From: Malaya genurostris
Lineage: Eukaryota; Arthropoda; Insecta; Diptera; Culicidae
Length of the DNA stretch: 64,000 nt
Direction of reading: 5' to 3'
Assembly (NCBI RefSeq): GCF_030247185.1
Contig: NC_080570.1
Span: 7,351,161-7,415,160, forward strand
Below the pieces are notes generated by a model that had not been told where the DNA came from, ran no database searches, and saw nothing but the letters and a program-made list of their open reading frames with translations. The position numbers and the translations under genes were made by a program. Shown here in pieces: positions 24,901 to 33,900 of the stretch (the stretch's first letter is position 1; each line of letters begins with the position of its first letter).

Positions 24901-27900
24901 GTCTATTAAAATCAGAACAAGATCTGACGCAAACCCAAACAGAATTACAACATCAGCAAACTTTCGAAAACCAGCTTCTGATACCACCTCTACCGGATTA
25001 CCGGTGCACAAGGACAACTCTTCCCTTTTACAGCACCGATCATGCAAATTCGCGGTACGAATTCAAAAGCATATCGCACCACAATTCGATTTACTTAAAT
25101 GCCCGGTAAACGAGTGCGGCCGGACACAATCGAATCCGGTCCCCAATGTCACACGGAGAAATCTAACTGCACCAAATGGACCAAATTTGAAAGTGACTGC
25201 AAAGCTTTGTCCCGCTGCCGACCAACCGACCGACCGACCAACAGGGTAGTAAAAGAATGAAAGTGACTTCGCTACCTGACTTGACTATTCAATAACTTTG
25301 GTAACAATTATTTCGAGTCTCGAAAGCTTCTGCGTACCGGTGAAAAACATTGTGCTCACGGAACTCCCGCATCTTGAAGCCACCCGACTCGAGAAGAGAA
25401 GAAAAAAAAACAACGCAGTAAAAAAAGAGATCTAGTTCAGAAGTCGGAAAGCCGGCTGACCTTCAGGTGTGACTTGGTGCTCGATTGTAGAGCCGATGGG
25501 GATTTATATAAGAGCAGTGCGGCTTTATTCCACCAAAACTAAACACTTGAAAGTGTTCTTAAGTGGTGCTTTTAGCTTCATGTTTCTTTCGGACAATGTC
25601 AATGTCATTCAGTGTCAGGAGTTCAAAACCATTTTCAACGAACCGAAGATCACCACCCAATCTTCGAGAGGTGAGTAGGTCATAAAGCCTGAAAAATCAA
25701 TTAATGTAATGTAATGTAATCGACAAAATTGAGACCTACCTACTTGTTCAGTTTGTCACGGTTTTCAACACCGAAAATTACGGGACCTAACCAGACGGAG
25801 AAATCGCCAAATTCCGCATAAAATTTGCAGTAACAGAGTTTTTCTTTTGCTACGCTTTTCGGGGCATTTTTTTCCTGTCCAGCTTTCCGTCATTAACTTT
25901 TGTAAGCTAATCGCACCCGGCACAGCAATTAGTCTCGACAGTGATGTATGCGTTTGTTTGTCTATCGACAAGTCCGGCAAGTTTGATGTCTGTTTTATTA
26001 TACTTTGGAGGCCTGGCCACCGACCGTAGCTAGAGCTTGAGTGAGTAATCGACTCAACAACATAAAAACACTAATTTAATGTGCGGCTCGATGAAATATT
26101 TATGGTTCTACAAGCAACGAACAATTCGCGTGCAGTTTTTTTTATTGAATTCCGATCAGAAGGACGGCTTAATAAATTACAATAAAATCAGCTAACGGTA
26201 CATTTGCAAATACTTTTGTAGCAAAACGTTAGTTGTTCGAAAAAGTTTTCGTTCATTTACAGTATTTCAAATATTAGGACTTGCGAATATTTATTAACAA
26301 TGCTTGTTTTTCCACTTAGAACAGACCGCAGGAGTACAAAAGACGCAAAACGTATGGAAATAACGTTTGTTGACGGAATGATCTCAAATCGCATCTCAAA
26401 TACACAGTTAAAAAGAAACCGGTCAAATTCCATAAAATCAGCTGTAACAAAAGGCATCCATCGAACATGGAACAGAATTTTACATTCTATTGGAAAAACT
26501 AGAAAATCGATGAAATAAAAAACCAAAAAATTGTAGCGACTTGGAGTTGAACCGAATGTGCGTACATCACAAAAACGCGTCCGTGTACTAACTGAGCCGC
26601 AGAAGCACGTCTTTCTTTTTACGAGATTTTCGAAATAAACAATATTTTGACGTAGGTCTTTCTTTACTATGCTCACCTGGGTGCATATTCAAAATTTCAC
26701 AACACGAAGATGTAACGAAATTACTTCAGATTTGTTTTCTTAATAACTTATTCCCTGTTTGAGTATTTTCTCATTTTTTTTCACGAATCGAATGGAAAAG
26801 GATGTAAAGTTGTTGTTAACACCACGTTTATTGAACAAATAGGTTCAAACACGAAACATTAAAATCAACCGAATCTATAAATAGACGCTGTGGCACATTC
26901 GCTAGCTTCAGTCTAGGATATCCCGCCTAAACGCAGAAAAACAACAAGTAATTCTTATGTGAGCATATCTGCTGTTGGATTTCTTCATATACATTAATTT
27001 GATTTCATAGAATGGATTTTCAATCAGAACAAGTGTCGTCACTAATCTATACGACTTCCGACTTCATGGGTGCCACGACTCGGTGGAGAACTTTTGCGCT
27101 GTAGGGAAGGGCATACCATCATGTGGCAGATTTACTTTGTGCGCCGTTCGCCAAATGAGAGGTAACCGATTTGTTCAGAGTTTTGCTCGTGGAAATAATT
27201 GTCAACTGTGTTGAAAGTTGGAGAAATGGAGGTTCTTTCAAGAATCCAAAGCATTTACAAAGATCTAATGAGATTTTTTTTGAATGGATAATTTATTAGT
27301 AGAACAATGTACCAAAATAATATTTTCGACAGTAGTCCTACGTCAATCTAGCGGTTATGTCTCTAACATAACCTACTACTACATAATTCTATTATTGTTA
27401 AGAAGTAAACAGTAAATCAATCCCAACGAATCGTTAAAATATTTCCTTTCACTGAAATTAGCACGGTAACAATAAATCTATCCATCGTGGAAGAAATACT
27501 GCTCCTTTGTTTTCCATTGCTTACGTTAGCAATTATTATTCGAGGGAAATCCACTCAACATTGTTTGGCAGCGAAGAAACCCTACAACAGGGCCCTTTTG
27601 GGGACAATGTAGGTAATCTTTCTACCCGTTCTGTGTCGTTTACATGGAACATAGATTCAAGTTTTTATTGTGAGAAACAGTTTTACCACTTTTTGAGGAA
27701 GAATGTGAACTTATCGTGAATGGTTCAATTTGTACAATAGTGCTATATCTGAATGTTGAATACAAGTTCCGAAAGGTCGACATTTTTTTTATACAGGCAA
27801 GAAATTGGAAGCTATTCTGCATTAGGATTCGTATCATACATTGGCATTTCCTTACGATTGGAAGCATTAGAAGTTTTTTCGAAAGGTTGGAAATTGGTTG

Positions 27901-30900
27901 CCGTACGATTTAAAGCAGAGTAATATCGAACGGAGATGTCGTATGACCGAAACGGTTAGTTCTGCAGCATCATAAAAACACCAAGACCAAGTACCAAGAC
28001 TGTGTAAAATATTCGTATCCTTTGAACAGATTCCGAGCAGTCAAACCACCAAAAGGCCATTGTATCGTACTCAAAATTGAGTCACTTTAAGCGGACCTGG
28101 AATAAGAAAATCACGAGTAACAGTTAAACTCAAGCAACTAACTTTAGGGTTTAGTCAATAATTGAAGTTTACTTTAGCCCAGAAGCCAAAGATCGATCGT
28201 AAAAATTGGCTTCAGAAATAATGTTTGAATACCAATTGAAATAAACCATTGTTATGAATCGGTTTACTGTTAAAAACTGGGCTGTTCAAAGCTAGCAAAT
28301 GACCAGAAACGTCCAGAATGAACCTATTGAAGAGCTGTCGTATTTCATCAGGACAACGTCAGGTCACACACATCAGTGACTCGTCACTAAGCGATTACTC
28401 TCTTACGTTTGCTTGGCATGTCAATTTAAACTGGACAGTGGTCAACAACTCGGCACATCGATCTGCAAATCTCCTAGGTGTGATTGAATACTGCCATAAT
28501 AATAATTGTATCATTAACTAGTTCGACAGATTTGGCTGAAACTCAAGCGTAACGCACCTGGCGTTGATAAGCATAACTGCAGGCGTACTTCTGTTTTGGT
28601 TTCCGATGGTCACTATGCGTTAAGTTGTATGTTCGCAAGTATAAAATTGGTTGGTTCGAGAGGTTCAAAGTGATATTCGAATAGAATAGCTGAACTTGCG
28701 AGAGTGAAATGAAACACATTCTGCAAGTAACACATATTCCGCCCATGATAAATGTTTATTGAAAGTAGAGATTCCTCATTAAATCATGAATAATATTCAT
28801 GATTTTATGACAAGAATACAATATCGGTTGATCGTAAAACCGATATCAATCATGACTACAGTAATGGGTTTCTTTCCGTGTACAAACTCGCATCTTCGAT
28901 GTCGGATAACTTCTGTCGAAGCTGTGGCACATCCAGCATTTTTTTTCAGGAACGAACTTTTTCATTGTTTGAAAAAATGCGTCAACGCGTAAGTAATAAG
29001 CAACAGGATACGTTTATTGAAGATTGAAGACCGACACTAAAAAATGTTTCACCGAAGCCATTTCGCCAATTATTATTTTTATTTCGCCGAAAGTTAAAAG
29101 TAGTAGTTTCTCTTAAATGATTAACGATGAGACTATCGTGGGACGCGAGTGTCACCGGAAACGCCAACTATTGCGAGGAAGCACAAATTACCATAAAGAA
29201 AAATTTTCGCACGCAACAAATATAAAATTTTACCCAAAATCGCAGGAACCGGAGAACAATTCGGAAACATCCGATCGGTTATAAATTTTTTTTTCACTTC
29301 TTGTTGCGGCTGTTGTTGTTGCTTCATGATTAAGCATTTTTCCTTTGCCATCTCCAAAGACACTACCGAACCTCGGCCCAAACCAGTCGGTGGCGGTAAA
29401 CATAAGAGCGCACCTAATTAGCCGATTTCACCTACGACGGCAGCGGCACCGAATTTTGCATGATTGTTGCTTGTTGCATTTGCTGCTGCTGTTGTTGTGA
29501 CGGCAGCGCACCCAATTTAACACTTCACGGCTGATAGTTCTCTGCCACCCGAATGGTGGTGGTGGTGGTGGTGGCCACGTGCCGCACCGATTCCGCTGTC
29601 AGAAGAAAATAGATTTCAAATCGATTTCATCCACCGATGAACTCGCGGAAACGCTTCGCTAAGCTGAGTGCCGCCGCGTAAAAAAGGGAATTGTCACAAT
29701 TGCTCAGGGTCGACTCGGCACGCCGCAACAACGCACCAATGGAAACCCTTCGGTCTTGAAGGGGGCTTTACGATCAATTATTGGTTATTAGTGAGCCAAC
29801 CGAGCCAAGCGCTGGGCGTAAGTGCCGAGGCGAAAATAATATACACAGCCCCAGCTATGATTTTGTTATTTTCGAATTTACCCAGCCCAGTCAAGTTCCC
29901 ACGAACATCATGTTTTTTCTTTCGTTCGGCCTACTGTTTGATTGTTCGAAAATTTTTGGGGGGGAAATGCGCTTCAACATCCAAGCCAACTTGAGCATCA
30001 AAGTTGCATAAATCGTTATCGTATTAAATCTAGTCACCATCGACAATGACAACGACTCTCTCCTTTCGCTTTGTCAAGTGCCACATCGTTTAACCTGACA
30101 GCGATTAATGTCTCTGCACTTCTATGCTCGTCGTAAAATATCTCAACGTAAAATTAACATAAAAAGATATGATTAGTACCAAGATGGCTATCCATTAACG
30201 TTCGTATTTTCCTTCGAAGAGAGTTTTAACAATGTTAACATGATTTAAAATGGTTCGTAGAGAAGAAGATGAACAACAACAATAACATGAGCTTTCACGT
30301 CAGTCAACAGCTTCACTATGTTTGAGGAGAGATCAATCAACACATATTCGAATGATAAAGGGTTTGTAATGTAAAATTATTTAAACTAACATGTAGTTCA
30401 AGTGTTGATAATTTGGTTTTATTTGATCTTAAAAATTTTCTTTCAAAAGTAAGATTGAAAAAAAGTTATTTTGCGACCGAGGGCGGGTGCTTGCAGGTTC
30501 CACACTTTCCATACCAGACGGATTAGGCTATGGTGCCCAAATGAACACTAGTAACGCTGGAGAAAACCAAGGCCATCATCGAAATGATAGGTTCCCTTCT
30601 ATCAAGATGGTTGAATTTTCAACGAACGATACGAGTATCTTTTATTTCAAGTTCACCCGGGAGTTTGACGTCTCTATCGTTCAAACGTGTTCATCAGTGT
30701 TGCCAGGTGAAATAGCATGTTCTCATCCTACCAACTGCTTCATTGATTTCAATGTCTTCGTTGGTAAAAATTCTAATCTGTTCTAATTGTTTCTATCTAT
30801 ATATCAGAAAATCTATAGACATAAAAAAAAACAAAACTTGTTTTAATCCACCTAGTGGTGTCAAGGTGCCTTTCTCATTGACATTTCACGAGAAATCGAT

Positions 30901-33900
30901 CCAAGTTTCCAATATTAAACTTTTCTAATAATTGTTTTTGGAACCGGAATCGGGATACTGTCAAAGTTGTAGTATGTTTTTAGGACCATTATATAGCCAG
31001 ACCTACAAGTACGAACAGTTTTACAATCTGTTCCAAAAATTCGTACTTTTTTGGGTCGTCAACTATATGAAGGCTATGCATTTTTATTTTTTATTATCCT
31101 GTCTTTACCTCAGTATCGTATTCAACACAAATCACACCTGTTTTCACCAAAATGGTTGAAAACTCGAGCTCATGTGTGCTCGGTGCCGATGGACTTGCTT
31201 GTGTTTTCAAAATCGAGCTGCGGTGTAGGTTTTCGTTTTATTTCTCGTGTGTACGAAATCGAACACCGCACACAGCGTGCTTCGTTCGTAGAGGCGGTGT
31301 TATATTTTCTTTTTTCGTACCACCGCATGTACATACTGGTATGTTTTATAAGGCGGGGTTGAAATTTTGGACACTCATAACATTGTTATTCTGGAACCGG
31401 AAGACAGATCCGGATGAAATTCAGAAGTTATGTATGGAATCATAACACCATAATTCCGGAGCCGGATGCCGGGGGCTGGTATAGGCGAAATGGAAAAAAC
31501 GTTACATACAAAGACATTTTGCGTACTCGACGAACTGAGTCGAATGGTATATGACACCTGGCCCTCCGAGCCTCGGTTTTTACAGTGATTGCATATTCTT
31601 TCTATATTAGAAAAGAAATTAGAAATTAGCAATTAGCTTAATTGATTAGTTTTCATCGAAATTCGACTTTTTGGGACTTAGAAAAAATATCAAAAGTCTC
31701 AGAAAGTCAATTTTTTCGAAAATTTTATTTTTTTTTAATAACACTAAATCTCGACGTTTCATGCAATTTTAAGAATTTTGGTATCAAAAAAAATTCAATT
31801 TCGGAAATTTCATGTACTCCCCCCTATGGTGCTTTTTCAAGATCGAAAATTTTCAAACTTTAACCGCTGGGCAGCACCTCTTACCCATGTCCGATTTAGC
31901 TCAAAATTTGCATGAGGACTTTTTCCGAGGTGCTTAAACTTTTGAACAATAGCGCTTTACGAAATTAGAGGTGATTCTAAAATATTGGCACCCTTGTATA
32001 CATTAGAGCGGAAAAAACAACGTGTTTTGTCGGTTACGTCACTTATACTATTATATCTCCGGAACCAAATATCACAGCCATTTGGTCTTCGAACTTGATC
32101 AATGGTCCGATAGTAGCTTTCAAACGAGCATAAATTAGTTAAAGTCGGTTCAGCCATCTCTGAGAAAATTGAGCGCGTAAAAACACAACGCGTTTAGTCG
32201 GTTACGTCACTTATACAATCATATCTCCGGAACCGAAAGTCACAGCCATTTGATCTTTGAACTTGATCAATGGCCCGACAGCCCAAGTTTGTTCAAATCG
32301 GTTCAGCCATCTCTGAGAAAATTGAGCGCGTTCAAATATCTTCGAAAAGTGCACACACATACACACACACATACATACACACACAGACATTTTCCGATCT
32401 CGACGAACTGAGTCGAATGGTCTATAACACTATGGGTCTCCGAGGCTCCGTTCAAAAGTCGGTTTTTTTCCGCAATTCTATTACCTTTCTATAGAGAAAG
32501 GCAAAAAGTTATAACAAAAAAAGTAATTTTTTAAGACGATATATTAATTTTAGTTGGTTTTTACGTAAAGCCGCCATAACTAAGTTCAGTTCTGCAATGA
32601 CTGAGTGAAAACATGTACTGGAGAAGCCAAATGAATGAAAAACTAACAGAAACAGAAAAGATGATTTATTGGAAACAGATACGCTCAGAGACAGGACTCG
32701 AACCTGCGTTCTTATGCATTCCGTGCATACGCGTTTACCATTTCGCCACTCTGAACCTTGTTTTTAGACACTCTAAAACGCAGTCAGACATGGTAGAACG
32801 TACATCGAACATGGTCTACATCCTAGCTTTCTTCTCTGTCCATCAAACATTAGTCTTCTCGCTTTATACTTATTGTCCGCTCAAGCACTGAGTAGGAGAG
32901 TGTATTTATAATCGCCTGTCACCTTCTTCGCTGGTGCCAGTCGCTGGCTGGACATCGCTGGTTATCTTTTTCCAATAAATCATCTTTTCTGTTAGTTTTT
33001 CATTCATTTGGTTTTTCTAATATGTTTCCACTCAGTCATTGCAAAACTGATTTTTGAGAAGCCATCCTACTTTTACTTTTAAAAAAATTATGTTACTCGA
33101 TCAATTCAAGAGCTAGAAAAATGGCTTCTTCAGCAGAGGATAAATTTCCTGCATTAATTGCAAAAATTTTCAAGTTCGATTAAGAAAGTTAGATTTCAGA
33201 TTTTAATCCACCCTAATGACCATTCGCATCAAAAGATGAGCCAGTTGATTGTAACCAATTATTGTAAAGACACTAACTACTGAAAAAACTCATATTCAAT
33301 AGCAAACATATTTTCGTCTCGCGAATTCCCCGTTTTGGACCAATTTGGAAGGATTATGACGAACAATTCCGCATAGTAGAGTATGAATGATAATTGGCGA
33401 GTGAGTGGAACATTAGCATGAAACTGAGTGCAAGCAACGAATGTCTGAGACAATACCAAGCATTCTACAACGTAATCTAAGAGAGAACTAAATTTAACAT
33501 GCAACCAAACTACTAGGTGTGCAGATTTTGGACGACGTTGTCATTATATTATCAAATTGCTGTAAACGATGAGATTTGATTCTTAGATCGTTTCTCTTCC
33601 AAAAATTGCAGCGAGGTATTTGTTCCAGTATGGGCAATGTATGCCAAGTTTGGCATATTCAGAATAAGGAACATATCCATTTTATTGTATCCCTTCTGTG
33701 TATTGTAGCCTTTTTTAAAGACATCACCCATGATAATATTGGAGTGCATGCTTCTCCACTGAATAAGGATACAAACATGCCATGGGAACGTGACAGGTTT
33801 TATTCAATATGTTGTGCTAATACCCAACTAATAAAATGGGTTGGATTTTGTAGGACAGAATCAAACGCGATCATAAACCATATATTAGAATTAAAGTTTG

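Noticed and set aside
24845..25249. 134-codon plus-strand ORF in intron 1
   Set aside because: No domain, no splice context, low-complexity end made from a CCGACCGACC repeat; antisense ORF overlaps it.
25469..25670. Alternative first exon of the secreted-protein gene
   Set aside because: Its donor phase is incompatible with the exon at 34802 and gives a stop soon after the junction.
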